From positions 1-64,000 of the forward strand of contig NZ_JBGSLK010000025.1 in NCBI RefSeq assembly GCF_041740695.1: a stretch of DNA of 64,000 nucleotides. Reading direction: 5' to 3'. Shown one piece after another: positions 53,719 to 62,833 of this stretch. Source of the stretch: Haliscomenobacter sp041740695. GTDB taxonomy: Bacteria; Bacteroidota; Bacteroidia; Chitinophagales; Saprospiraceae. The notes below the pieces were generated by a model. It was not told where the DNA came from. It ran no database searches and was given only the letters and a program-made list of their open reading frames with translations. The position numbers and the translations under genes are program-made. Position 1 is the stretch's first letter; each line of letters opens with the position of its first letter.

Positions 53719-54738
53719 TTAATTTAAGCTGAGTAAAAAAGCCATACTATCCACTCCATCAGGATAGTCCCAGAGGGCGGGCTCCTGGGATTTTCCAAAG
53801 GGGAAAGTTTTGGTTTTTAATACATTGGGTTGTGCAATGATGCACTGGATCGCTTCGGCGTGGCGCTCTAGTTCATGTTCCACTGTCTCCAGCGAATCGT
53901 AATATTCGTAGTGCAGGGAGGCAATCCGCGAATGCAGGGAAGCTTCTTCAATCATCAGGATGCAGCCATTGGCCTGGTATTGCACTTTATTGAGGATGTA
54001 AAGGGCAAAATTGTAGTCGAAGTTGTTCTTGTATTTTTGGTGCAAAATAATGTCGCGGTATTCGTGCAAAGCCTCCAAAAGGGGAATAAAATCATACCCC
54101 TTGGGCAAGTACAACTTGGCCACATTGCGGCAACCCAAACCAAAATACCGAAAGACATCGTGCCCCAATTCATGCAGATCATCCTTGCTTTCAGTCCCTG
54201 TCAACACGGCCACCCCATTGCGGTTTTTGCGGATGATATTAGGGTATTTGCTGAAATAGGATTCGAAATAACGCGCCGAATTGTTGCTCCCGGTGGCGAT
54301 CACCGCATCCATATCCAGGAGTCGTTCGGTAATTTCAAAATAGGCTGTGGTGGCCGGGTCTATTTTTTCCAACAATTTCAACAAATACGGCAAGAGGTAA
54401 GGGTCCTTTTCCGACAGCTTAATCTTGGCCTTGTGCCCAGCTACAAAAACACACAATACATCGTGGAATCCAACCAGGGGTAAGTTGCCCGCCATGACCA
54501 GGCCCACCGTTTTTATCGCGGTTTCATTGGGAATGGAATACCGGCTCAGCCATTCTTCCAAAGCAGCGGTGGCTAAAAATTGCTCGGCGATGGCAGCGAT
54601 GGCCCGCTCCTGGTTTTCGGCGGTGAACCAGGGGTTATGGTACGACGTGCGGTGGATTACGGCTTTTAGGTAGTCGTCTTCGCCGCGTAGATGTTCGCCG
54701 AGTTGGATGAGTGCGTTGAGGCGTTGTGAAAGTTGCAT
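53719..54738 (-). CDS. acyl-CoA reductase (LuxC-like)
   Basis: 339 residues from the ATG at 54738. The frame extends to an ATG at 54777, but that codon and the following ones lie in a palindromic repeat. It resembles the compact acyl-CoA reductases of Bacteroidota: VGLVMAGNLPLVGFHDVLCVFVAGHKA forms the nucleotide-binding strand-turn, VIATGSNNSARYFESYF and the RKNRNGVAVLTG segment follow. It would reduce an acyl-CoA to aldehyde with NADPH. It leads the operon with the phosphoesterase gene. Confidence 0.82.
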   Translation of the reverse strand: MQLSQRLNALIQLGEHLRGEDDYLKAVIHRTSYHNPWFTAENQERAIAAIAEQFLATAALEEWLSRYSIPNETAIKTVGLVMAGNLPLVGFHDVLCVFVAGHKAKIKLSEKDPYLLPYLLKLLEKIDPATTAYFEITERLLDMDAVIATGSNNSARYFESYFSKYPNIIRKNRNGVAVLTGTESKDDLHELGHDVFRYFGLGCRNVAKLYLPKGYDFIPLLEALHEYRDIILHQKYKNNFDYNFALYILNKVQYQANGCILMIEEASLHSRIASLHYEYYDSLETVEHELERHAEAIQCIIAQPNVLKTKTFPFGKSQEPALWDYPDGVDSMAFLLSLN

Positions 54739-54760
54739 GGTAATAATCGGGTTCTTTCCG

Positions 54761-54865
54761 CCAACCGACGGATTCATCCGTGGGAGGCTACTCTATGGTG
54801 CCAACCCACGAATTCATTCGTGGGCTAGTTTTTATGTGCCTGCCCACGGCTAAAGCCATGGGTTG
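54761..54865. repeat. cluster of three short CCCACG hairpins (REP-like)
   Basis: CCAACCGACGGATTCATCCG (54761-54780), CCCACGAATTCATTCGTGGG (54805-54824, perfect) and CCCACGGCTAAAGCCATGGG (54843-54862) in the gap between the acyl-CoA reductase start and the RluD-type stop. The stem ends are conserved while the loop-proximal bases vary in step. Confidence 0.78.
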
Positions 54866-54870
54866 CGGAG

Positions 54871-55971
54871 CTAAAGCTGACTCATGTTCCCTTTGGCCGA
54901 AGATTTTCGGCCTTCCAGGTACACCCGCCAATGTTCCAGGGCCGCTTTAAAATCGTCGGGTAATTCCGATTCAAAGTGCATGAATTTATTGGTGCGGGGA
55001 TGAACGAAACCCAGTGACTTGGCATGCAGGGCGTGCCGAGGCAAGACGTCGAACATGTTGTCAACAAAAGTTTTGTATTTGCTAAAGATTGTGCCCTTCC
55101 GAATCTCGTCGCCACCATACTTTTCATCATTGAATAAGGTATGGCCGAGGTATTTCAGGTGCACCCGGATTTGGTGGGTGCGCCCCGTTTCAAGGGTACA
55201 TTTGATCAAACTCACGTAGTACAAACGTTCAAGTACTTCGTAATGGGTAACGGCCCACTTGCCTTGGTCACCTTCCGGGAAAACTGTAAAATCCTTGCGG
55301 AAACGGGGATGACGACCCACGTGGGCGTTGATGGTACCCTTATCTTCTTCGGGTTCGCCCCAAACCAGGGCGTAATAAGTCCGCTCGATGGTGTGGAAAA
55401 AAAACTGCTTGGCCAAATGACTGAGCGCAAATTCATTTTTAGCCACCACCAAAAGGCCGGTAGTGTTTTTATCGATGCGGTGTACCAGACCAACCCGTTC
55501 CTGAAAATTGCCGCTTGATAATTGAGTGGGATCCAGCTTGAGGTGATACGCCAGGGCATTGACAAGGGTGCCTCGGAAGTGCCCAACCCCAGGGTGTACG
55601 ACCAAACCCGCAGGTTTGTTCACCACCAGTAAGTCCTCGTCCTCGTAGATCACTGTAAGCGGGATATTCTGCGGAACGATGCGGTACTTGTCGGTCGTGG
55701 ATTTGGGTAAAATCAGGGTGATTTTTTGCCCGGGTTTGATCTTGAAATTGGGTTTAATCTCTTGGTCATTGACCAGTACTGCTCCGGTTTTGATGGCATT
55801 TTGCACCCGATTGCGGGATACGTCCCCGATTCGGTCCATCACAAACTTATCTATCCGCAAAGGTGATTGCTTTGCATCAACCTCAATGATCCGATGTTCG
55901 TAAAATTCGTCGCTGAGGTTGTCGGAATACTGATGATTGTTGTCTTCTTGTTCAATTGGTTCCTGCTCCAT
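54871..55971 (-). CDS. rluD: RluD-family rRNA pseudouridine synthase
   Basis: 366 residues. An S4 RNA-binding domain (about 30-100; LRIDKFVMDRIGDVSRNRVQ) precedes the pseudouridine synthase domain, where VHRIDKNTTGLLVVAKN contains the catalytic Asp. TGRTHQIRVHLKYLGHTL matches motif III. Probable target is helix 69 of 23S rRNA, as for RluD; RluC-like specificity cannot be excluded. A well-formed promoter lies upstream. Confidence 0.9.
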   Translation of the reverse strand: MEQEPIEQEDNNHQYSDNLSDEFYEHRIIEVDAKQSPLRIDKFVMDRIGDVSRNRVQNAIKTGAVLVNDQEIKPNFKIKPGQKITLILPKSTTDKYRIVPQNIPLTVIYEDEDLLVVNKPAGLVVHPGVGHFRGTLVNALAYHLKLDPTQLSSGNFQERVGLVHRIDKNTTGLLVVAKNEFALSHLAKQFFFHTIERTYYALVWGEPEEDKGTINAHVGRHPRFRKDFTVFPEGDQGKWAVTHYEVLERLYYVSLIKCTLETGRTHQIRVHLKYLGHTLFNDEKYGGDEIRKGTIFSKYKTFVDNMFDVLPRHALHAKSLGFVHPRTNKFMHFESELPDDFKAALEHWRVYLEGRKSSAKGNMSQL

Positions 55972-55998
55972 TACTCCGACTCTTGTCCATTTAGCTTA

Positions 55999-56030
55999 CA
56001 AAGGTACGCTTAAGTAAGCACACCTACAAA
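55999..56030 (-). promoter_or_regulatory. Bacteroidota-type promoter of the RluD-type gene
   Basis: On the minus strand TTTG (56030-56027) is followed after 20 bases by TACCTTTG (56006-55999), the canonical -33/-7 pair of Bacteroidota sigma. It ends 28 bases before the start codon. Confidence 0.75.
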
Positions 56031-56131
56031 CCCTAGGTTGGGAGATTACATTTTCCTTTTACACATAGATATTTATTTTTTCCTCAACCGTTACAAACCA
56101 AAGTGGGGCAAATTGACGTTCTTTCTGCAAA

Positions 56132-56986
56132 ATGATTTTTATGAACCGAATAAGTTTCAGCCTAGTATGTAGTTTGGGGTTATTGATAGTCAACAATTTA
56201 CAAGCGCAAGACAAACCCACTAGCACTCAAAATCAATCCATCAACTTGCGCAATGCCCAAGCCGTTGCTTTTGGTGTACAAGACCAAAGAATGATCGACA
56301 TGATGATGCCCTTCGTAAAAGGGGTAGGTCGGGCAAACAGTTTGGACAATCTGCGGGAACAAAGTGTAAAACCTTTCATGATGCCGGTGCGAGAGATCGA
56401 ACAAGTAGGCACCGAAATGAGTTACACCCTGGCCGCTTGTCTGGAATTTTACTTTAATCAAGACAACAACTATAAAATCAACCTCAGCCCCGACTTCATC
56501 ACCCTCAATTTGTTGGGGCAGAACCGGGCACTACAATTCAAAGACGCCTTCCAGTTTTTGTCCCAAAATGGCACCGTTGACTCGGCTATTTTACCTTATG
56601 GCTCGCAAAAATTGACCAATGCCGTCTACAACGCCAGCAAGTTTCGCATCACCAATTACCTGCACGTATTCACCCCTTTGACCAAGTCGCTGCAAAAAAT
56701 CTTTGAACTGCGGAAGGCCCTGGTACGTGGTAATCCGGTCATTGTGGAATTCAATGCCGATCCTAGTCTGGTGCAAGCCAATGGGAAGGACACCTGGATA
56801 CCAACGGGTGCACCTTCGCAAGTTTATCCCATGGCGGTGGTGAGTTTTAATGAGGACAAAAGGATGATCGAATTGATGAGCCCTTGGGGCAGTGACTGGG
56901 GTCGCGCGGGTTACATCTGGATTTCTTACGAGCATTTTGGGCAATTGGCGCAAAACGGATTTGTGGTGCTGCCGGTTGGACAATAA
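56132..56986 (+). CDS. secreted papain-fold protein with lost catalytic triad
   Basis: 284 residues with a signal peptide (about 1-25). The papain (C1) fold can be followed: VREIEQVGTEMSYTLAACLE takes the place of the CGSCWAF helix, and MSPWGSDWGRAGYIWISYEHF corresponds to the NSWGxxWGxxGY block. The expected Cys is Met96, the His is Tyr232 and the Asn is Ser250 by this alignment, so no thiol catalysis is expected. The WG-WG-GY core is intact, which argues against a decaying pseudogene. A binding or inhibitory role is possible. Nothing adjacent indicates a partner. Confidence 0.65.
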   Translation: MIFMNRISFSLVCSLGLLIVNNLQAQDKPTSTQNQSINLRNAQAVAFGVQDQRMIDMMMPFVKGVGRANSLDNLREQSVKPFMMPVREIEQVGTEMSYTLAACLEFYFNQDNNYKINLSPDFITLNLLGQNRALQFKDAFQFLSQNGTVDSAILPYGSQKLTNAVYNASKFRITNYLHVFTPLTKSLQKIFELRKALVRGNPVIVEFNADPSLVQANGKDTWIPTGAPSQVYPMAVVSFNEDKRMIELMSPWGSDWGRAGYIWISYEHFGQLAQNGFVVLPVGQ

Positions 56987-57034
56987 TAGAAGTACAAAGT
57001 CAAAATCAGGTCTGGACGCGAAGGCTAGTCGTCC

Positions 57035-58150
57035 TTAGGCCATAAGTTTGCGAAACTCCAGCGGCGACATTCCCACCAGCTGTTTAAACGTGGTATTGAA
57101 TGTCGTCTTGGAGTTGAATCCCGCCTCAAATCCAATCGCCAGGATATTCAGGTGATCCAGTTTTTGATCTTGCAACAAACGTTTGCTTTCTTCGATGCGG
57201 TAAGTGTTGATGAATTGGTAAAAATTGCGTTCAAACCCTTGGTTGATCAGGTGGGAAAGTTCGTGGGTGCTACAATGCATCAGTTGAGCCAATTTGGGCA
57301 AACTAAGCTCGGGATCGAGGTAGGGTTTCTGATCCTTCATCAGTGTAAGCAGTTGCTCTTTTTGCAATGGATCAACCTCGATGGCACCCATCTGAGAAAG
57401 GTTTTTCTCCTGGATGATTTCCTTGATTTCAGCCAATTCCTGGGCTACAAACGGGTAAATCTCCTTTTGTTGAATCGCGTAAGCACCCAAATAAAAAGTC
57501 CCTAACCAATACGCCCAACTCATTTCACCGCCTAGAAAATTGGTATAAAAAACGATCTCAATGATCCACAACAACAGCAAAATGCTGATGACATACCAAA
57601 AGTTTTTCAACCAATTCAAATCCGTTTCTGCCTGATTCGAACTCACCAATTGTAGGTTCTTTTGGTGCCGCAGGATTTTCACATAACCTAGCAAAAGGTA
57701 CACGACACATTGCAGGAACAGGATTGCAAAAACGACTATTTCAACAATATTCAAAGTTTTGTCCGAGATGCTGATTGCTTTTATCAATTCCAATTTGGCG
57801 GCTTTTGAGTCCAAAAAAGCGGGGACACTTAAAATCAGGATCAAAAAACAGGGTGCAAAATGCCACAAGCTTCGTACATAAAATTGTCGGGAAGCCTGGA
57901 CAAAATGAAACACAGCCAAGTACAATGACGGTGCCACTCCAAAAATAAACAGGTCAAAAATATTGAAGAGGTGCGGATGCTTCAGGTAGGCTCCGGACAT
58001 CATCAAGGCATCGTCCAATTGTAAAAAACTGACAAAAACCAAAAATAAGGCCAGCCAACGGTTGGCCAATGTGTTCGTATGGCGGCTTTTTAACAGCAAT
58101 ACAAAAGCCAAATAAATGAAGCTACCTGCACAAAGCGCATTGATGATCAT
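57035..58150 (-). CDS. AraC-family regulator with multi-helix membrane N-domain
   Basis: 371 residues. About seven hydrophobic helices (1-235) are followed by a linker and a C-terminal AraC DNA-binding domain: LSHLINQGFERNFYQFINTYRIEESKRLL and LAIGFEAGFNSKTTFNTTFKQLVGMSPLEFRK, both HTH halves present. Such membrane AraC proteins are common in Bacteroidota; their signal is mostly unknown. Symmetric arms flank its promoter (58156-58203), suggesting self-regulation. The serine hydrolase gene lies just upstream on the same strand. Confidence 0.88.
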   Translation of the reverse strand: MIINALCAGSFIYLAFVLLLKSRHTNTLANRWLALFLVFVSFLQLDDALMMSGAYLKHPHLFNIFDLFIFGVAPSLYLAVFHFVQASRQFYVRSLWHFAPCFLILILSVPAFLDSKAAKLELIKAISISDKTLNIVEIVVFAILFLQCVVYLLLGYVKILRHQKNLQLVSSNQAETDLNWLKNFWYVISILLLLWIIEIVFYTNFLGGEMSWAYWLGTFYLGAYAIQQKEIYPFVAQELAEIKEIIQEKNLSQMGAIEVDPLQKEQLLTLMKDQKPYLDPELSLPKLAQLMHCSTHELSHLINQGFERNFYQFINTYRIEESKRLLQDQKLDHLNILAIGFEAGFNSKTTFNTTFKQLVGMSPLEFRKLMA

Positions 58151-58155
58151 GATGG

Positions 58156-58203
58156 TTTCCTGGTCAAATTCTGGCTAAATATAATTGACATTTGACCAGG
58201 AAA
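58156..58203. promoter_or_regulatory. 13-bp inverted repeat around the AraC-gene promoter
   Basis: TTTCCTGGTCAAA (58156-58168) and TTTGACCAGGAAA (58191-58203) are perfect complements 22 bases apart. Between them, on the minus strand, lies TATATTTA (58183-58176), close to the -7 consensus. An operator or a terminator of the serine hydrolase gene are both possible; lack of a T-run favours the operator. Confidence 0.6.
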
Positions 58204-58220
58204 CTTTAGTAAAGAAATAT

Positions 58221-59372
58221 TTAACGCAGCAATAACAACAGATCATTGTTCAAGGCGGTACGCGCCTCCGCTTCGGCTTTACTGCCGCCATTGTAACTGT
58301 TGTAACAAACCACCAGCACCAACTTTTTCTCTTTGTCCAAGATCAAGCTGCAATTAAATCCCCCGGTTCCGCCATCATGAAACAACAAAGTACCCGTTTG
58401 ATCCGCAGTTTTTATCTGGTGCCAACCTAGACATACTTCGACCGACTCAGTCAAGTTTTTGGCATTTTTTAAGGTAGACACCTGAGCAGTGCTCATGGCC
58501 CGACCAAGTGGAGTATTGGGTGGATTGATGCACGCAGCACCGTATTTGAGCAGGTCGCTGGTGGTTGAACGCAAAATCCCTGCGCCATCCAATGCCCCCA
58601 GGCTTTCCCACAAGTCCACTTTTTTTCCACCCCGGTGGCCATCGGCCATACGGGTTTTTTCCTCGCTGCTCAATTTGGCTTTGGTTTCAAACAAACCTAG
58701 TGGCTCACATACTTTTGTTTGCAAGTAATCGCCATAAGTCGTTTTGTTTTCTCTCGCCAAAATTGTCCCCGCCAAGCCCATAGCGGTGTTGGAATACTCA
58801 TACCTGGTGCCGGGTGTAGCATTCAATTTTCCTTTTTCCAAATAATCGAACAACTTGGCTTCGCTGTACCGGGCCAATTCCTTGGCATCATCGTTCAACA
58901 ACAAATTCAGGTTGCTGGGGAAATAGGCGATGCCTGATGAGTGGTTGAGAATCTGTTTAAAATTAACAGTTACCCCGCCCTTACTCAAAGCCGGAATTGA
59001 ACTGGGTAAAAAAGGCTGGATGGGGCTATCCAAACTCAGTCCTTGCTCATTCAACCATTGCACCATCGCCGCAGCAGTAAAGGTTTTGGTGATGGAGCCG
59101 ATTTCAAAAAAGGTATGGGCATCCGGGACTTGTTTGCCCCCTTTTTTGATTTCCCCATAGCCATAGGTGCTACTTTCTCCGTCTTTCCAAAACCCGACCG
59201 TCATGCCCACGGTATTGAGGCCATTGCGGTGCTTTTGGATCAAAGCGTCTACGTCTTTGTCCAATTGGCTGGATAATGGGTTGTTGCTCAGCTCGGCGGG
59301 AGCGATGGGGTCTTTGGTACAGCCCAGGATCGATCCAGCGACCAATAGGCCAATTACAATTGCATTTTTCAT
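58221..59372 (-). CDS. serine hydrolase, class C beta-lactamase-like lipoprotein
   Basis: 383 residues from the ATG at 59372 (the upstream TTG frame start is discounted). Lipoprotein signal MKNAIVIGLLVAGSILGC. Active-site motifs are SITK (nucleophile Ser, general base Lys) in EIGSITKTFTA, YSN in YEYSNTAMG, and HDGG in place of KTG. These are the features of the beta-lactamase-related esterase/D-aminopeptidase group rather than of true resistance enzymes. The substrate is unknown. Confidence 0.87.
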   Translation of the reverse strand: MKNAIVIGLLVAGSILGCTKDPIAPAELSNNPLSSQLDKDVDALIQKHRNGLNTVGMTVGFWKDGESSTYGYGEIKKGGKQVPDAHTFFEIGSITKTFTAAAMVQWLNEQGLSLDSPIQPFLPSSIPALSKGGVTVNFKQILNHSSGIAYFPSNLNLLLNDDAKELARYSEAKLFDYLEKGKLNATPGTRYEYSNTAMGLAGTILARENKTTYGDYLQTKVCEPLGLFETKAKLSSEEKTRMADGHRGGKKVDLWESLGALDGAGILRSTTSDLLKYGAACINPPNTPLGRAMSTAQVSTLKNAKNLTESVEVCLGWHQIKTADQTGTLLFHDGGTGGFNCSLILDKEKKLVLVVCYNSYNGGSKAEAEARTALNNDLLLLLR

Positions 59373-59464
59373 GTCGGATGTATTTTTCGACAAAAGAAGC
59401 CGCAATTGCTGGCTGGAGTGTTCGGATGGATCGAAGCGAACGTTAAAGAAAAGCTAAATCAAGT

Positions 59465-60775
59465 TTATTTCTCAAACTCCACAATGTGCTCCGAACGATA
59501 CGCTCCCAAATCGGAATACTTAAAAAACAAACGCGCCCGTTTGCCCAGTCGCAAACAGGTGTTTTTGTTGGCAATGTCCTCCGGCGTATTCATCGGCTGC
59601 AAAGATGGGTACCACAGGATATGCCCAGGGCGTTTGAGCAACAATTTGGGTTTGCTCCATTTTTGGGAATTGGCCCCTTTGCTCAAATCCTGATTGGTAT
59701 TGAAAGAAATGTACAATTCGTCTCCCTCCCAGGATGGGCCTTCCACCTTGCCCATGAGCATTACCCAACAATTGAGGTAAGTATTCCAACTCACCGAAGG
59801 GCCCCAATGGAATTGACCTTTGGGTGAGGAAGCCGGGCCACCGCCCGCATCGCGGGGAATTTGTAGGGATTCAACTGGCGCTCCAATGCCATTGTATGGC
59901 CGCGTAAAAGCCTGACCATCCCAACGTTTGGCTTTACCAACCGGATTGTCCAAATCGCTCAACTTGATTCGGGCCACGCTGATGCACTGCCCACTCCATT
60001 CTTTGGTAGGGTCGTACGCAGTGGAATCATAGCCTCCGGGAAACCCGTATTCGCCATAAAACAAGTACAAATAATCGCCACTGGCGACCGCCGAGGGGTC
60101 CCCTACTCCACCCGCGAAGGTATTCGAGGTATTGAATGGTTTGAGAATCATGCGGGGCTGGAGGTCTTCTAGGAACAAGCCGCGGTTGTCCCAACTGCGC
60201 CCACCATCCAGTGATTTCATGATGCCAATGCGGCAGACCGCTGCAGGCGAGGCCGGGCCAGTAAGGCCGCGGGGCCATCTGTAGTTGATGTACCCTTCGC
60301 CAGTACTGGAATCATAAGGCAGGGTTTGAGGGTAATTTTCGTTGTGGTACACGGCATAAAGTGTCCGGCCGCTGGGGTCTTTGGCGTCCTGATATACCGT
60401 TTCAAACCAGGCGGCACCGTGGAGCCCTGGCGTGCCAATCGGTGCGTTTTTGGGCATGCGCGGCTCGGTGAAATCTTCTTTTTTGCTGCTAAACGCTTCG
60501 TCCGCATTGCGACCACTGGCAAATTTCAGGTCGCGGGCATCGCCCCAGAGAGGGTCTTCGCCGTATTTGCCGGGAAAGATGCGGAAGGTATCGCCAATCC
60601 AGGCTTCGGCCATGTTACAATCCACAAAGGAATTGAAATAAAAGGTGTCGGCGGCGAGGAGTTTGAATTGGGGCTCAGCGGCGCTTTCTTTGGGCACTGG
60701 GATACAACTTTCAGCCAAAAAAATGCTCAGCAGCAGCAACACTGCCACTTGGTGGAGGAGGGTAAACTTGCGCAT
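59465..60775 (-). CDS. propeller-like lipoprotein of unknown function
   Basis: 436 residues with a lipoprotein signal (LLLSIFLAESC). Blocks such as GIMKSLDGGRSWDNRGLFLED, GGVGDPSAVASGDYLYLFYGEYG, WGPSVSWNTYLNCWVMLMGKVEG and DLSKGANSQKWSKPKLLLK resemble the bladed beta-propellers of GH43, DUF4185 and BNR-repeat proteins, including an Asp-box-like SLDGGRSW. No complete catalytic set can be assigned. It may bind or cleave a glycan at the surface. The 168 bases upstream to the Kelch gene hold no clear signal. Confidence 0.65.
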   Translation of the reverse strand: MRKFTLLHQVAVLLLLSIFLAESCIPVPKESAAEPQFKLLAADTFYFNSFVDCNMAEAWIGDTFRIFPGKYGEDPLWGDARDLKFASGRNADEAFSSKKEDFTEPRMPKNAPIGTPGLHGAAWFETVYQDAKDPSGRTLYAVYHNENYPQTLPYDSSTGEGYINYRWPRGLTGPASPAAVCRIGIMKSLDGGRSWDNRGLFLEDLQPRMILKPFNTSNTFAGGVGDPSAVASGDYLYLFYGEYGFPGGYDSTAYDPTKEWSGQCISVARIKLSDLDNPVGKAKRWDGQAFTRPYNGIGAPVESLQIPRDAGGGPASSPKGQFHWGPSVSWNTYLNCWVMLMGKVEGPSWEGDELYISFNTNQDLSKGANSQKWSKPKLLLKRPGHILWYPSLQPMNTPEDIANKNTCLRLGKRARLFFKYSDLGAYRSEHIVEFEK

Positions 60776-60943
60776 GGTGTAGGTTTTCTGATTTTTAGAA
60801 AACTAAGGAATGTGGGTTGGATGAGCAAGAATCCGAGTGGTATTTTTACGAGAATTTTGAAGCAGAGGTGACATCCACAGCCGTGCGTCTCGACCATGCC
60901 AGATTCTACTTCCAAATCTAGAACTGATCGACCCTGCCACCCC

Positions 60944-61915
60944 TCATTCCAACTTAAACCGCCAAATGTCCCTTACATCTCCCATCGAATCATCAAAGCC
61001 AAGGCCCCAATAACCAGCATCCCCAATGCTAAAACTAACGCCCACTGCCCGAAGTTGGGGGCTTGAAGCTACTGCTCGCCAACGATCCTTCACTTTGTCG
61101 TATTCCCACCAATCATAGATGTAATACTTGGGATCGGCGCCCAGACCTTTGCTTCCATTTCCGGCATAGATTTTATCTTTGAGGACAAAAATGCCCGCAC
61201 CATACCGTGGAGTTCCCGGGCAATCGGCTAGTTGTTTCCATTTGTCCAGGGCGGGATCATATTCCCACCATTGTCGCCCTGGACTGAGCCCTGGGCCCGC
61301 CAAACCAAGGTAAGCTTTAGCACCCAGGCCTATCCCTGCAGCAAATGAGCATGGACCACCGGGAAAATCAGTTTTTCTCGTCCAGGTTTTGGTGAGTGGG
61401 TCGTATTCCCACCAATCACTCAATTGCATTTGTGCACCCGACCCCGCCAGATGGGTCCAGCCAGTGCCCAGGTAAGCTTTATTACCCAGGGTGAGTACTG
61501 TGGCGCTGGTTCTTGGGGGCCCCGGAAAATCTGGCAAATGCGTCCAGGCATTCTGTGCAGGGTCATACTCCCAAAAGTCATTCAGGTCGCCCGTGGAGTC
61601 GCGCCCGGCGAGCACGTATCCTTTGCCTTGCAGGGAGAACCCCAGGGCTTGCGAACGCCCGCGAGGCAAATCCGCTATTTTTGTCCATTGGTTTGTGGAA
61701 GGGGTATAAGCATAAAAATCCTTTGCCCAAAGGGTACCTGCACCAATAAAGATTATATTGTTTAGTACAAAAGCGACACTGCCGGGGTGGGAAACATCTG
61801 GAAAGTCCGTTACTTTTTCCCATACCCCAAGTGGCAGTTGTACCTCCTTTTCTTTTTTGGAACAACTGTACAATGCAGTCAAGCCGAGCAATAAACAAAA
61901 TATACAGCGGCCCAT
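60944..61915 (-). CDS. Kelch-repeat lipoprotein
   Basis: 323 residues from the ATG at 61915, which gives the lipoprotein signal CLLLGLTALYSCSK. Five to six Kelch motifs are visible (WEYDPAQNAWTHLPDFPGPP, WWEYDPLTKTWTRKTDFPGG, WWEYDPALDKWKQLADCPGT, WWEYDKVKDRWRAVASSP), forming a galactose-oxidase-like propeller. No copper-oxidase residues are apparent, so a binding role is more likely. It starts 27 bases after the TIM-barrel gene stop. Confidence 0.82.
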   Translation of the reverse strand: MGRCIFCLLLGLTALYSCSKKEKEVQLPLGVWEKVTDFPDVSHPGSVAFVLNNIIFIGAGTLWAKDFYAYTPSTNQWTKIADLPRGRSQALGFSLQGKGYVLAGRDSTGDLNDFWEYDPAQNAWTHLPDFPGPPRTSATVLTLGNKAYLGTGWTHLAGSGAQMQLSDWWEYDPLTKTWTRKTDFPGGPCSFAAGIGLGAKAYLGLAGPGLSPGRQWWEYDPALDKWKQLADCPGTPRYGAGIFVLKDKIYAGNGSKGLGADPKYYIYDWWEYDKVKDRWRAVASSPQLRAVGVSFSIGDAGYWGLGFDDSMGDVRDIWRFKLE

Positions 61916-61942
61916 GGACAAAGGATTGTTGAGGTGAATTTA

Positions 61943-62785
61943 CTACTTCAACGCCTTCAAATACGCCACACTCTTGGGCACATTCACCATCTCATAATTG
62001 CTTTCGTCCTCGATGAAACAATGTTTCACGCCTCCTTTTTTCGCCGCTTTGAGGATGCCCCGAAAATCGGCTTGACCTGTCCCCAGCACCACGTCATTTT
62101 CAGCGGGCGTATGTCCAGTGTTGTCACCAGCAATACCTTTTCGCAGGTCTTTCAAGTGCAATAACTTCCAACGACCCTTGTATTTTTTCAACAAAGCAAC
62201 CGGATCGCCTCCGCCGTGTATGGTCCACAGCACGTCCATTTCAAAAGAGACGTATTCCGGATTGGTGTTTTTGATGATGTAGTCCATCAGGGTACCATCT
62301 TCGTAAGGGCGGAATTCGTAACCATGGTCGTGGTAACAAAGCGTAAGGCCATTTTCTTTCAGCACTTTGCCAGCAGTGTTAAAATCCACTACTGCTTTTT
62401 TGGCCTCCTCAATGGTGAAGTCATTGCCTTTGTGAGGAATCCAGGCGCACATCACGTAGGAAGCACCGAGGATTTTGGCCGTTTTGACCACCGCCATCGG
62501 GTCTTTCACCAATTGTTCGTAACCCGCGCCCGTGGAGGGAATTTTGATGCCCCGGTCATCACAGGCTTTGCGGAAGTCTTCCGGACTCATGCCCCTTGGA
62601 GCGCCCCCTTCAATTTCGGTGAAACCAAACATTTTAATCGTGTCCAGCGCCTTCATGGCATGGAGCGGAAAACTGCGGCGGAAGGTGTACGTTTGTACCC
62701 CTAATGGGAAGCCGTAAATGGATTTTTGGGCCTGGATTTCGCCGAGGCACAAGATTGAGAGCAGTAAGAACAGGTATTTTTGCAT
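61943..62785 (-). CDS. exported sugar isomerase/epimerase-like TIM barrel
   Basis: 280 residues with a signal peptide (about 1-19; FLLLSILCLGEIQAQ). It is of the xylose-isomerase-like (AP endonuclease 2) fold: FTEIEGGAPRG, LCYHDHGYEF, SFEMDVLWTIHGG, LLHLKDLRKG and HCFIEDE supply the metal-site Glu, Asp and His residues. Exported members often accompany GMC oxidoreductases and act in 3-keto-sugar chemistry. It follows the GMC gene by 48 bases. Confidence 0.87.
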   Translation of the reverse strand: MQKYLFLLLSILCLGEIQAQKSIYGFPLGVQTYTFRRSFPLHAMKALDTIKMFGFTEIEGGAPRGMSPEDFRKACDDRGIKIPSTGAGYEQLVKDPMAVVKTAKILGASYVMCAWIPHKGNDFTIEEAKKAVVDFNTAGKVLKENGLTLCYHDHGYEFRPYEDGTLMDYIIKNTNPEYVSFEMDVLWTIHGGGDPVALLKKYKGRWKLLHLKDLRKGIAGDNTGHTPAENDVVLGTGQADFRGILKAAKKGGVKHCFIEDESNYEMVNVPKSVAYLKALK

Positions 62786-62833
62786 GATTGATTAGTTGAA
62801 AAGGTTGTGTTTCGGCTACGCTCAACAACCCAA

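Noticed and set aside
58221..59372. Antibiotic-resistance class C beta-lactamase
   Set aside because: SITK and YSN are present but the KTG triad is HDGG and the protein is a lipoprotein; esterase or peptidase relatives fit better.
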